A DNA stretch of 64,000 nt from JBBQYD01 sp942493075 (GTDB taxonomy: Bacteria > Verrucomicrobiota > Verrucomicrobiia > Limisphaerales > UBA8199). A model generated the notes under the pieces. The model was given only the letters and a program-made list of their open reading frames with translations. It did not search any database and was not told where the DNA came from. The position numbers were made by a program, and so were the translations under genes. Location: NCBI GenBank assembly GCA_942493075.1, contig OW818681.1, positions 2,728,001 to 2,792,000 on the forward strand. The letters run 5' to 3'. Below are positions 25,904 through 34,930 of this stretch, one piece after another (the first letter of the stretch is position 1; every line of letters begins with the position of its first letter).

Positions 25904-26488
25904 TTAATGGTGCATTCCTCCGTGGCCGGCCTCACCCGTTCCAGGGCCAGGGCCACCCATTTCGGACCACATGCGCCCGTGCATGCCTCCGGCTCTCCAG
26001 CCACGATCCATATCAAAATTCTGGCGCCCGGTTGCAGCGCCCGAGTGGCTTAGCCATCCGTGATGAACGTTGCCGCCCCGCAGCCAATCTGCGCGTCCGT
26101 AAAACCGGCTGCAATAACCGGGCGGATCGCTGGCCAATGGGTGGGGCGCCAATTGAATTTGCTTCTCGTCGGCTCCCAACGTCATTGATCTGGCTTCGAC
26201 GGGGCGGGCTGACTTCAGGTCATTGTCCCAGGTATGAACTATGACTTCGCCGGAATCGGCATTTGCCAGCACTTCCGCGCTGGTCTTGCCATCGTTCAAT
26301 GCCACTACATCGCCTCCATTGGGGCCAGCCTTGGCACTGTTGGAGCAGGATTGGACCAAGAACATTCCCACCACCAATGCGGCTGTCGCCACGATGGTGA
26401 GCCATGTTTTCGTAGATTCCTCTCGCTCCGTCGTGACTGAAACGGTATCGGGCGAACGACAGGAGAATTTGATCGGTTTTCTTTTCAT
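25904..26488 (-). CDS. Exported lipoprotein-like protein of unknown family
   Basis: 194 residues from the ATG at 26488, which follows a strong ribosome site (CGGAGG). About 25 polar residues precede a hydrophobic segment ending VQSC, a possible lipobox. Then come AGPNGGDVVALNDG, GEVIVHTWDNDLK, PLASDPPGYCSRFYGRADWLRGG and a Gly/His/Met-rich tail ending GGMHH. The middle part looks conserved-domain-like, but I do not recognise it. It lies between the Spy-like protein and the CBM48-like protein. A periplasmic metal-binding role is suggested by the tail only. Confidence 0.6.
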   Translation of the reverse strand: MKRKPIKFSCRSPDTVSVTTEREESTKTWLTIVATAALVVGMFLVQSCSNSAKAGPNGGDVVALNDGKTSAEVLANADSGEVIVHTWDNDLKSARPVEARSMTLGADEKQIQLAPHPLASDPPGYCSRFYGRADWLRGGNVHHGWLSHSGAATGRQNFDMDRGWRAGGMHGRMWSEMGGPGPGTGEAGHGGMHH

Positions 26489-26514
26489 GCTTTGCCTCCG
26501 GGTGTGTTGTTGGC

Positions 26515-27855
26515 TCACATGCCTTTCATGCCGGCCATTGGAGCCGCAGCGGGAGCGGCAGAAGCGGGCGGCGCGAAACCCGTGAGAGCCTTGCGCTGCT
26601 CGTCGTTTAGGATTTGTGCGGCCTTGCCGATGGCACCGATAAACCGCATGCGAGCATCGCCTTTGATTTTCTCGATCTCTGCAACCTTAGCTTCGATCTG
26701 GGTGTTGTCCGGTTGATCGGTGGCGGTCAGCGTCCAAAGATCTTGCTCGGCTTCCTGCACGCTTCGACTGACACTCGCTTTGTCCAGCGCCGCCTGTTCC
26801 TTGATTTGATTGAGCCTCATCTGTTGTTCGGTGCTCAACGCGATGTGCTGCGGGTGGTCGAGATAAAAGCCTGTCGCGCCGATGTGATAAAGATGCGATG
26901 CGCCGGGAAAGCCCGGTAGCGCCGAGGGCATCGCCATAGCCGAACCGCCTTTAGTAGTCATGCCGCCCATCATGCCCATCATCCCGGCCATCTCCATTTT
27001 ATCCATGTCCATCATCCCCATGCCCCCGCCACCGGATGAGCCGGCACCCATGCCGCCCATTTCGCTCTGCATCATCCCCATGCCCATGCCACCGCCGCCC
27101 ATTCCTCCCGATGCACCCCCGGCCATCGGTGCGCCAGCCGGCATCGCGCCGCCGCCCATCCCGCCCATCATCTTATCCATCATCCCCATCTCCCCGCCCG
27201 AAGGTGATGCGCCACCGCCCATTCCACCCATGCCACCGCCCGGTTGCGTTGCTCCCGGTGCGCCGCCAGAAGGCGGATTCCCCGTGCCCATGCCACTCAT
27301 GCCGGGCATTTTTCCCAGCATCGGCTTCCTGCCCGAACCCATGCCGGGCTGGCCGCTCATGGGCAGCGCGCCGGACGATGACTCGGATTGCTGTTGCAGG
27401 GTGGTTTCGAGTCGCTGCATTTTGGCGCGCAGTTCCGCCATCTGGTCGGCAACGGCTGGGCCACGCCCCATGCCGGCCATTCTTTCTTGCATTGGCTTCA
27501 TGCGAGATGGATTTCCTGCGCCCATCGGCATCGTGCCGGAAGCAGGGGATTGTCCGGGCTGCTGCTGGACGAACTGATGCTGGGCAGGCTGCTGCTGTGT
27601 GAGTTGCCCCTGTCCCGGCTGCTGCTGGATGATGGCCTCCAGTCGCTGAAGTCTGACGAGGATTTCCGCCAACTGAGCCTCGACGTTCTTCCCGCCCGCC
27701 TGATTGGTAGCAGTGGCGACGTGAGCCGCATGTCTTGGGTCGGCGGATGGCGACTGATCCGCGAGGTTATTCTGTCCCACGCTCACGTCGGTTGTCATTG
27801 CCAGCAAGCCGGCACTGATGAGACTGATTGTGATGATTGGAATGCGATTTTTCAT
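26515..27855 (-). CDS. Met/Gly-rich periplasmic Spy/CnrX-like protein
   Basis: 446 residues. Signal peptide to about 27, a coiled-coil (VEAQLAEILVRLQRLEAIIQQ), a Gln/Pro segment, a second coiled-coil (MAELRAKMQRLETTLQ), a long Gly/Met/Pro low-complexity region (about 165-320, many GMGMM and MGGMG runs), and a C-terminal helical domain (LSTEQQMRLNQIKEQA, LWTLTA, MRFIGAIGKAAQILNDEQRKAL). The C-terminal domain is like the LTxxQ-containing heavy-metal-resistance (Spy/CnrX) family. The Met-rich region is an obvious candidate for binding Cu(I) or Ag(I). First gene of the tight minus-strand run leading to the multihaem cytochrome. The start is ATG at 27855 (an upstream GTG also fits). Confidence 0.8.
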   Translation of the reverse strand: MKNRIPIITISLISAGLLAMTTDVSVGQNNLADQSPSADPRHAAHVATATNQAGGKNVEAQLAEILVRLQRLEAIIQQQPGQGQLTQQQPAQHQFVQQQPGQSPASGTMPMGAGNPSRMKPMQERMAGMGRGPAVADQMAELRAKMQRLETTLQQQSESSSGALPMSGQPGMGSGRKPMLGKMPGMSGMGTGNPPSGGAPGATQPGGGMGGMGGGASPSGGEMGMMDKMMGGMGGGAMPAGAPMAGGASGGMGGGGMGMGMMQSEMGGMGAGSSGGGGMGMMDMDKMEMAGMMGMMGGMTTKGGSAMAMPSALPGFPGASHLYHIGATGFYLDHPQHIALSTEQQMRLNQIKEQAALDKASVSRSVQEAEQDLWTLTATDQPDNTQIEAKVAEIEKIKGDARMRFIGAIGKAAQILNDEQRKALTGFAPPASAAPAAAPMAGMKGM

Positions 27856-27973
27856 ATTCACTTTGGGTCCTGTCTTTTGGTGACGCCTTGAGCCTGGGAG
27901 CCGGACTAGTGTGGCAGCCGAATGCGGCGTCGCTCATACCAGCCCGGCACAGCTCGGATTTGGCGCGGTCTGG

Positions 27974-28426
27974 TTACTTCTTCTCGTGGTCCATGTCTTT
28001 CATGGCGCCGCTGCCGGGTTTCGTCGCGGTGCAAAACATTGCGTCATCACCGCACTTCGAGCAGACATGCTTCACTTCGGCGTCCTTGCCATTGCCTTTG
28101 CCGGTGGCGACGACTTCGACGTTGCCGCCGCAACTGCACTTAAGCTTTTCACCGACGGTCATCATTTTAACGTGCGCCTTGTCGGTGGTGACTTTCTGAA
28201 CCATAACGTCCTTGCACTTGGTGCAGGTCATGGCCATTGAATCGCCAGGCTTCAATGCTTCTGCCTGCGCCTGGGTCGTGATGTGTTGCAAATGCACTAG
28301 ATGCTCCGCCCCTTTCATTTGCTCCGCAGCGCGGGCCGCGCCGGGCAACCACACCGCGAACGCCAAGGCGAGGGCGATCCCCGAACTGAGGCTGGTTTTA
28401 TTGAGGATGTCGTGCTTTGTTTTCAT
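27974..28426 (-). CDS. Exported zinc-ribbon-like protein
   Basis: About 150 residues from the ATG at 28426. Signal peptide ending ARAAEQ, then three Cys-pair units: MTCTKCKDV, LKCSCGGNVEV and VKHVCSKCGDDAMFC. It ends with a Lys/Asp/His tail. It is the same family as the 58827-59306 protein and the decayed 9940-10259 copy. The Cys spacing fits two ribbon-type metal sites. Function unknown; being exported and next to metal genes, it may bind or carry metal. Confidence 0.75.
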   Translation of the reverse strand: MKTKHDILNKTSLSSGIALALAFAVWLPGAARAAEQMKGAEHLVHLQHITTQAQAEALKPGDSMAMTCTKCKDVMVQKVTTDKAHVKMMTVGEKLKCSCGGNVEVVATGKGNGKDAEVKHVCSKCGDDAMFCTATKPGSGAMKDMDHEKK

Positions 28427-28495
28427 AACTGTGTTTTTCATTTTGTTGATGTTGTGTTTTGTTGTGCTTTGTTTGTTTTGCTGTTGAAGGATGAC

Positions 28496-28630
28496 TCAGT
28501 GGTGGGGGCCAGGACAGCCGGTCACGAGCAAGAGGGTGGAGAGGATCGCCAGCGTCATCAGCGCCGGCCGTATCCATGTTGATTGTGTCACCGCGATGAT
28601 TAGGCTGATAATTGTGTTTTTCGTTTTCAT
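28496..28630 (-). CDS. Tiny lipoprotein
   Basis: A 44-residue frame from ATG 28630: MKTKNTIISL, a second hydrophobic stretch with a lipobox (LLLVTGC), then only PGPHH and a stop. It is one of several MKT-starting tiny lipoproteins in this window that end with His. It lies 70 bp before the zinc-ribbon protein gene, on the same strand. Confidence 0.6.
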   Translation of the reverse strand: MKTKNTIISLIIAVTQSTWIRPALMTLAILSTLLLVTGCPGPHH

Positions 28631-28808
28631 AACTGTGTCTGTCTTTTCTACTTGTTGAGTTTCTAATGGTGTCATACTCGGTTTTGTTTTCGGACCATGC
28701 AGCTCGACGGAACGGCAGGGCTTCGCGCCGTGTCAGGCAATGGCACGGAAGCAGGAGGGTGATTCGAAGAAGGCGCGAGCCAGCACATTGGCTCAAGCGC
28801 CGTTCAAA

Positions 28809-29336
28809 TCAGACGAAGGCGGGCGGGGCCAGGCTGCGGAACCCCGGGCCTAGACACACCACAGGCGTGAAGACCCAATCGCGTGGTTTGCCTCGGCGCA
28901 AAGTCTCGCTTGGGGGAGCGGCGAGCACGTGTTCACGCGCCTTGCACAGGAGGGAAATGATAAGCACCGGCTGTGAAACCGTTTTGGAGATGACCACGGC
29001 AGAGGGCGTTTGCACGAACGCCTGGATGGTCGGACAACAACACTTGTCTTCACAGCCGTTTTTGTCGCAGTGACCTTGCGGCGCTTCTCCGTCGTCGTGG
29101 TGGGAAGCCGTGGCGTGTTCGTGTGCCTCGGCGGTGTTCGTGTGCCCCGGTTTCTGCGCGGATACGGCCTCGTGCTCGTGAATCGGACTGGCATCGGCTG
29201 CGCAGGCTTCCCCGTGACCCGCGCAATTGCAAGCGCACCCTATGCTGAAAACAGGGCCCACGAGCCACAGCAACGCGAATGTCCCCGCGAAAATGCGGAG
29301 CAAGGCACTGATTCTCGGTTCATGAGAAACTCTCAT
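28809..29336 (-). CDS. Exported Cys/His-rich protein
   Basis: 175 residues from ATG 29336. An N-terminal membrane or signal segment (LLRIFAGTFALLWLVGPVFSIG) is followed by CACNCAGHGEAC, a His-rich stretch (HEHE, GHTN, HEHATASHHDDGE), CDKNGCEDKCCC, a hydrophobic stretch, and a tail WVFTPVVCLGPGFRSLAPPAF. The same order of parts is seen in the 6661-7044 protein. Ten or more Cys and many His make metal binding likely. No named family. Confidence 0.68.
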   Translation of the reverse strand: MRVSHEPRISALLRIFAGTFALLWLVGPVFSIGCACNCAGHGEACAADASPIHEHEAVSAQKPGHTNTAEAHEHATASHHDDGEAPQGHCDKNGCEDKCCCPTIQAFVQTPSAVVISKTVSQPVLIISLLCKAREHVLAAPPSETLRRGKPRDWVFTPVVCLGPGFRSLAPPAFV

Positions 29337-29920
29337 CTTTAATCGTTGGCAAACTTGACGCTCCGTCATTTAGTTCGCCCTTAGCGTCCGGCTGACAGGG
29401 CGTTTTCAGAAATCGGTTTCACCGCGATCTGCATAGGGGCCGAGCCTCAGATTACGGCGGCGGAGGGGGCTTTCCTATTGGGCATACACCCCCCGGTGGA
29501 TATTAGTTTCAATGCCCTTGGTTGGCTCGCCCTCCTTCTTCAAAACGCAGCAGAAGGCATCCGTACTGCCGCACTGTCATGCACCACCTTTGCTCGACTT
29601 CCTCGGTGCGACCTCACCGTGGCGTAAGTCCTTCGTTTCTTCTTGGAGCATAGCGAGGGCCACTAACCAAGGTGCTCAATTCAAATTCATTAAGCCGTTT
29701 TAAGTGGTCAGCTTGTGGGAGCGCAAAGGGGTGCAAAGTCCCTGCAAATCGCACGGACGCCACCTATTTGTTGTGCATTCTGCAAACGCGCACCCCGCCC
29801 GCGCAGCCCAGGTGTTTTTCAGAGCCAAGTTCGAATAAAAACCTATGCGCACTTTAGCTCCAGATGATGGACAGGCATGCTCTAGTTGCCAAAACCAGTG
29901 CGCAATTCGATAATCATAAA
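29337..29920. other. Intergenic region, no gene seen
   Basis: About 580 bp between divergent genes. It should hold the promoters of the 28809-29336 gene and of the plus-strand BNR protein. Short frames are present but lack ribosome sites or motifs. The AGGGAT-N12-GGCGTA element is absent: a GGCGTA at 29621 has no AGGGAT at the right distance. No RNA gene recognised. Confidence 0.4.
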
Positions 29921-31090
29921 ATGAGATCACGATTCCTTGTTCTTACCGCGATCCTGGTGCTGGTACAGGCTTTCTCCTGCCTGACCCATGGCGGCGTCAT
30001 CCTGGTGCGAACTCCCAATTCGGGCATTCAGCCACAGACGGCGGTGGATAGCAAAGGGACGATTCACCTCATCTACTACACGGGCAGGCCAGAGGGTGGC
30101 GACGTTTTTTACGTGAAACGGGCGCTGGGGCAAACTGAGTTTTCGCAGCCATTGCGGGTGAATAGCCAATCGGGCAGTGTTATCGCAATGGGCACTATTC
30201 GGGAAGCACAAATGGCACTTGGGAAGAATGGACGAGTGCATGTGGTTTGGGATGGTATGGGAAAGGGAGCCGCCCGCGTTTCTATAGGCCGCAAGCAAGT
30301 AGCACCCTTGCTTTATACCCGCTTGAACGACGAACAAACCGCGTTCGAACCTGACCGCAACATTATCACCCTCGCTCCTGGTCTGGATGGGGGGAGTTCC
30401 GTTGCTGCCGATAGCGAAGGCACTGTCTATGTCACGTGGCACGCTCCCCAGCCGGGAAAATCTCATGAGGATGAGGAAGATCGCGCCGTGTTCATTGCGC
30501 GCTCGCGCGATGATGGCAAGACATTCGAAACAGAGAAAACGGCACTTTCAGAACGCACCGGCGCCTGCGCTTGCTGTGGCATGCGCGCTTTTGCGAACAG
30601 TTCCGGTGCGGTTTACATTCTGTTCCGTTCCGCCATGGGCGGCTTGAACCGTGATGCTCTGCTTCTCGTCTCAAATCGGCCTGAGGCAGATTTCAGAATA
30701 GCGCATAGGGACCAATGGAAGGTGACCACCTGTCCGATGAGTAGTGCGACGTTGACTCAGGCAAAGGATGACGCGATTGCGGCATGGGAGACAGCCGGGC
30801 AGGTGTACTATGCGACGATAAACGCCCGCACTCTCGAGGTTTCGAAACCCATCCGACCGCCCGGAGAAACAGCCCGCAAGCATCCAGTAGCGGTTTCCAA
30901 CAGCAAAGACGAGACACTCCTGGCCTGGACAGAAGGTACCGCTTGGGCCAAGGGCGGAGCTGTTGCCTGGCAGGTTTACAGCTCTGACGGGAAACCCACC
31001 TCAGACAAGGGCCGTGGAGAAGGCTTAGCCGCCTGGAGCCTGGCGACTGCATGTGCAACACCGAGCGGGGACTTCGTAGTATTCTACTGA
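29921..31090 (+). CDS. Exported BNR/sialidase-like beta-propeller protein
   Basis: 389 residues from the ATG at 29921. Signal peptide (MRSRFLVLTAILVLVQAFSC), then propeller-like repeats with Asp-box character (AVDSKGTIHLIYYTGRPEGGDVFYVK, FIARSRDDGKTFE, SRDDG). A CACCGMRAF motif (Cys216, 218, 219) and a TTCPMSS motif (Cys271) are unusual for sialidases and could form a metal site. It is convergent with the cus operon. Catalytic sialidase residues cannot be confirmed, so enzymatic activity is doubtful. Confidence 0.72.
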   Translation: MRSRFLVLTAILVLVQAFSCLTHGGVILVRTPNSGIQPQTAVDSKGTIHLIYYTGRPEGGDVFYVKRALGQTEFSQPLRVNSQSGSVIAMGTIREAQMALGKNGRVHVVWDGMGKGAARVSIGRKQVAPLLYTRLNDEQTAFEPDRNIITLAPGLDGGSSVAADSEGTVYVTWHAPQPGKSHEDEEDRAVFIARSRDDGKTFETEKTALSERTGACACCGMRAFANSSGAVYILFRSAMGGLNRDALLLVSNRPEADFRIAHRDQWKVTTCPMSSATLTQAKDDAIAAWETAGQVYYATINARTLEVSKPIRPPGETARKHPVAVSNSKDETLLAWTEGTAWAKGGAVAWQVYSSDGKPTSDKGRGEGLAAWSLATACATPSGDFVVFY

Positions 31091-31139
31091 CCCGGAGATC
31101 CTCTCGTAGCAGGGCTGCTTAAGGCCGGCTGTTCTCAAT

Positions 31140-31391
31140 TCACTGCGGCTGACCATCGGACGGTTCCGGATGCTGCAATTCGCGCAGGAAAACCTGCCTG
31201 GCCAGGCGCTCCAGGTAGGGTTTCGGATCGCGTTCATACGCCTCCAGGCACAAGGGACAGCAAATGGGTAGTTTGCTGCCGCCGGAATGTATCTTTGCCA
31301 GTACCTCGCCGGTCCTGAGCGCCTTGCCGCAAACCACGCAGGTTTCGCCGTCCTCTGACACCCTCACATTAGGATCAATGTTCATGTTCAT
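31140..31391 (-). CDS. Small TRASH/YHS-like Cys protein, paralogue of 17317-17559
   Basis: 83 residues: TCVVCGKALRTGEVLAKIH, KLPICCPLCLEAYERD, then YLERLARQVFLREL. Nearly the same core as the 17317-17559 protein, so a recent duplication or a conserved small family. It follows cusA by 53 bp and probably ends that operon. Four to five Cys in two pairs suggest a metal site, likely Cu(I) from the context. Confidence 0.78.
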   Translation of the reverse strand: MNMNIDPNVRVSEDGETCVVCGKALRTGEVLAKIHSGGSKLPICCPLCLEAYERDPKPYLERLARQVFLRELQHPEPSDGQPQ

Positions 31392-31444
31392 ACTGTTGAT
31401 CGAGAGTTCTCGGAATGTTTTGTGGGCTCATATTTGTTCCAGAC

Positions 31445-34400
31445 CTATTTGCTTCCACTGGGCACGAGCGCGCCATGCCGAGCAAGTTCGGCTTCGTGTT
31501 CTTTCTTTTCAATCTCGACAAATATCTCGCTCAGTTCGGACCACGTCTTCTTCTTCGGCTTGGGGCCCTTGACCCATTCGACGTGGCGACCGCGCCAGAG
31601 TGAATAGATGGCAGGAACAATCTCCAGTGTGAGAATCGTGGACGTGATTAGTCCGCCAATCATTGGCGCTGCGATGCGCTGGATCGCTTCGGCCCCTGCG
31701 CCGTGGGCCCACAACGCCGGGACGAGGCCGAATGTGATCATGCACACCGTCATCAGCTTCGGCCTGACTCGTTGCACAGCACCATAAGTGATCGCCTCGA
31801 ACAGATCGTGCTGGGTCCTCATCTTCCCGGCCTTTTGGTAAGCGTGGAAGGCTTCATCCAGGTAGATGATCATCACCGTCCCGGTCTGGGCTGCCAATCC
31901 GGATAACGCGATAATGCCGACCCACACGGCGATGCTTAGGTTGTAGTCCATTATCCAAAGGAACCAAATGCTGCCCGTCATCGCGAAGGGTATTGAGAGC
32001 AAAATGATGAACGTTTCCTGGATGCTCTTGAAATTCATGTAGAGAAGCACAAAGATCAACATGAGTGTGATCGGCACAACGACCTTAAGGCGCTCTTTCA
32101 CTCGAAGCATGTATTCATATTGGCCGGTCCACTCCAGGCGGTAACCCGCGGGGAGCAAACCTGCCTTTTCAATCTTCTCGTGGACGGCCTTTTTGGCATC
32201 AGCGACGTAGCCCCCAATATCGCGCCCGGTCATGTCCACATAAACCCAGCCAGTGAGGGCTCCATCTTCGTTCTTAATCAACGGTGGACCGCTCGTGGTC
32301 TGAATTTTCACCAGCTGTCCCAACGGCACCTGAACGATCTGCTTTGTTGCGCTGGATGCCTGGTTTTCCGTGGACATGCCCTCGTCACCGGCACCTGCTT
32401 CGCCCATCGCAGGCTGTCCCACCGGAACCAGGACGCTCTCGAGTTTTTCCGGGTCGTCCCGTAGCTCGCGGCTATAGCGCACGTTGATGCTGTAACGCTC
32501 GCGGCCCTCGATCGTCCGGTCCACTGCCATGCCGCCAATGGCGGTCTCCACTACCGACAACACGTCCTCCACGTTCAAACCGTATCGGGCGATCTCGGCT
32601 CGGTTTGGAATAATATCCAGATACAGGCCGCCTGTGGTTCTTTCAGAAAACACACTCCGGGTGCCAGGAACCCCTCGCATGACTGATTCCATGTGCTCTC
32701 CGATTTTGCTGATAACTGATAAGTCCGAACCGAAGATTTTAATGCCAATCGGTGTGCGAACGCCCGTTGAGAGCATGTCGATGCGTCCTTTGATCGGCAT
32801 GGTCCAGGCATTGACCTGGCCAGGGATCTGAAGGGCATCGTCCATCTCCTGGACCAGTTCATCCCAGCTTAGCGGGCGGATATCGGGCCAAATCTTGCGC
32901 AGGCCTTTCTGCGTCCACTCCGGAGCCCAGCTCGAATACCAGCGCTTCTGTGGAACCTTGCGCCAATCCTTTTCCGGTTTGAGTTGCACCACGCTTTCGA
33001 ACATCTCCAGGGGTGCCGGGTCCGTTGCCGTTTCCGACCTCCCAGCCTTCCCATGGACGCTGATCACTTCGGGAAACTGTTTGATGATGCGGTCTTGAAT
33101 CTGCATCAGACGTGTCGCCTCGGTAATAGAAACGGTGGGCAGAGTTGTAGGCATGTAAAGTATGGTGCCTTCATTTATGGGCGGCATGAATTCCGATCCA
33201 AGTTTCATGAACACCGGGACTGAGGATCCCACCGCCACCAAAGCGATTATGATGGAAAGGATCCTTCTGCGCATTAGCGCGCTGACCCATGGGTAATAGA
33301 GGCGGTGGATGAACCGGCTGATCGGATGCTTGTGCTCCGGGATCACCTTGGCTCCGGTCATCAGCACGATTAGGGCTGGGCCGATCGTGATCGAGAGGAA
33401 GGCCGCCCAGGCCATGGTGAACGTCTTCGTGAACGCCAACGGTTTGAACAACCGGCCTTCCTGCGCCTCCAGCGTGAACACCGGCAGGAAGCTGACGGTA
33501 ATCACCAACAAGGCGAAGAACAACGGTTTGCCCAGTTGCTTGCAAGCCATGATGATAATCTCTTGCCGTTGCCGGCGGTTGAGACCGGGTGGAGCGTGCT
33601 CGAGCTTCTTATGCACGTTCTCAACCATGACCACGGCTTCGTCTGTGATCACGCCAATGGAAATCGCAATACCTGCCAATGACATGATGTTGGCGGTTAG
33701 CCCCATCATGTACATGGGTATAAATGCAAGCGCCACCGCAATGGGCAGCGTCACAATCGCTCGGGCGGCCCCGCCAAAATCCAGCAGGAATATTATGATA
33801 ACCAGCGCGACGATGATGGATTCTTCCACGATGGTGCGCGTAAGTGTGTGGATTGAGCGGTTGATCAAATCAGAGCGATCGTATGTGGTCACAATCTCGA
33901 CCCCGGGCGGAAGGGAGCTTTTGACCTCGGCCAGCTTGGTCTTTATCCGGTCAATTACCTGGAGAACGTTCTGACCATAGCGAACCACCACGACTCCCCC
34001 GACCGTCTCCCCTTCACCGTTAAAATCGCCTGCGCCTCGTCGCATCTCGGGACCCAAAGCAATGTTGTTCGCCACGTCGCGGAGGAGAACGGGGTTTCCC
34101 TTCGCATCGGCGCCGACAACCACGAGCCGCAAGGCTTCCACATCCTGGATGTAACCTTTGCCACGTACCAGGTAGGTCGTGCCGAATCTCTCCAACTCAC
34201 GTCCGCCCACGTCGTTGTTGGCACTGCGGATAGACGACACGATCTTGGTAAGCGGAATGTTATAAGCCACCAGTTTGTTGGGATCGATTTCGACCTGGTA
34301 TTGTTTCTGGAATCCGCCAAACGTGGCCACCTCGGCAACTCCTTCGACACTCTGAATCCAATACCGCAAATGCCAATCCTGGAAGGAGCGCAAATCAGCG

Positions 34401-34906
34401 AGGTCGTTTTTACCGGATTTATCGACCAAAGCATATTGGAAACCCCATCCCACACCCGTGGCGTCGGGACCCAGCGTCGGCGTAACCCCCGAAGGGAGTG
34501 ACCCAGCGAGGCCCTGCATGTATTCCAGAACACGGGAGCGCGCCCAGTAGATATCCGTGCCGTCCTCAAACACCACGTAAACAAAAGAGTAACCAAAAAA
34601 CGAATAGCCACGTACCACCCGCACATTCGGAGCGCTGATGAGTTTAGTGACAATGGGATAGGTGACCTGGTCTTCGAGGAGGTTGGGGCTGCGCCCCTCC
34701 CATTCAGTAAAAACGATGACCTGAGCGTCTGACAAATCGGGCAGGGCATCCAATGGCGTGTTTCGCATGGCGTAGAGGCCGCCGAGGAAAAGGGCGCCGA
34801 CCAGCATGAACACCATGAACTTGTTGCGTGCGCTCCACTCGATAATGCGCTCAATTAGCGAGTCTTTGTGGGGAATGGGAGCATTAGGCTGTATTGGTTC
34901 TGACAT
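31445..34906 (-). CDS. cusA: CusA-type copper/silver RND efflux pump
   Basis: 1153 residues, somewhat longer than the usual 1040-1050. The N-terminal helix FMVFMLVGALFLGGLYAM is followed by PLDALPDLSDAQVIVFTEW. The TM4 region reads NIMSLAGIAISIG then DEAVVMVENVHKKLE, the Cu/Ag (HME4) pattern as opposed to the Czc pattern of 497-3598. Extra length lies in the periplasmic part (around RKIWPDIRPLSWDE) and in a charged C-terminal tail. Works with the cusB and cusC products. The operon is preceded by a copy of the AGGGAT-N12-GGCGTA element. Confidence 0.95.
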   Translation of the reverse strand: MSEPIQPNAPIPHKDSLIERIIEWSARNKFMVFMLVGALFLGGLYAMRNTPLDALPDLSDAQVIVFTEWEGRSPNLLEDQVTYPIVTKLISAPNVRVVRGYSFFGYSFVYVVFEDGTDIYWARSRVLEYMQGLAGSLPSGVTPTLGPDATGVGWGFQYALVDKSGKNDLADLRSFQDWHLRYWIQSVEGVAEVATFGGFQKQYQVEIDPNKLVAYNIPLTKIVSSIRSANNDVGGRELERFGTTYLVRGKGYIQDVEALRLVVVGADAKGNPVLLRDVANNIALGPEMRRGAGDFNGEGETVGGVVVVRYGQNVLQVIDRIKTKLAEVKSSLPPGVEIVTTYDRSDLINRSIHTLTRTIVEESIIVALVIIIFLLDFGGAARAIVTLPIAVALAFIPMYMMGLTANIMSLAGIAISIGVITDEAVVMVENVHKKLEHAPPGLNRRQRQEIIIMACKQLGKPLFFALLVITVSFLPVFTLEAQEGRLFKPLAFTKTFTMAWAAFLSITIGPALIVLMTGAKVIPEHKHPISRFIHRLYYPWVSALMRRRILSIIIALVAVGSSVPVFMKLGSEFMPPINEGTILYMPTTLPTVSITEATRLMQIQDRIIKQFPEVISVHGKAGRSETATDPAPLEMFESVVQLKPEKDWRKVPQKRWYSSWAPEWTQKGLRKIWPDIRPLSWDELVQEMDDALQIPGQVNAWTMPIKGRIDMLSTGVRTPIGIKIFGSDLSVISKIGEHMESVMRGVPGTRSVFSERTTGGLYLDIIPNRAEIARYGLNVEDVLSVVETAIGGMAVDRTIEGRERYSINVRYSRELRDDPEKLESVLVPVGQPAMGEAGAGDEGMSTENQASSATKQIVQVPLGQLVKIQTTSGPPLIKNEDGALTGWVYVDMTGRDIGGYVADAKKAVHEKIEKAGLLPAGYRLEWTGQYEYMLRVKERLKVVVPITLMLIFVLLYMNFKSIQETFIILLSIPFAMTGSIWFLWIMDYNLSIAVWVGIIALSGLAAQTGTVMIIYLDEAFHAYQKAGKMRTQHDLFEAITYGAVQRVRPKLMTVCMITFGLVPALWAHGAGAEAIQRIAAPMIGGLITSTILTLEIVPAIYSLWRGRHVEWVKGPKPKKKTWSELSEIFVEIEKKEHEAELARHGALVPSGSK

Positions 34907-34930
34907 ATGCTTCTATCGTGAAAATGCTTT

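Noticed and set aside
27000..27320. Short tandem-like repeats in DNA
   Set aside because: They come from the Gly/Met low-complexity protein segment, not from a CRISPR array or DNA repeat element; no spacers of even length.
26960..27602. Plus-strand open frames very rich in Pro and Met
   Set aside because: They are the reverse complement of the Met/Gly-rich region of the Spy-like gene.
29603..29626. A GGCGTA on the plus strand upstream of the BNR gene as another regulon site
   Set aside because: No AGGGAT-like hexamer at 12-13 bases before it.
29700..29800. Possible structured RNA between divergent genes
   Set aside because: No cloverleaf, no conserved riboswitch core and no convincing long stem could be drawn by eye.
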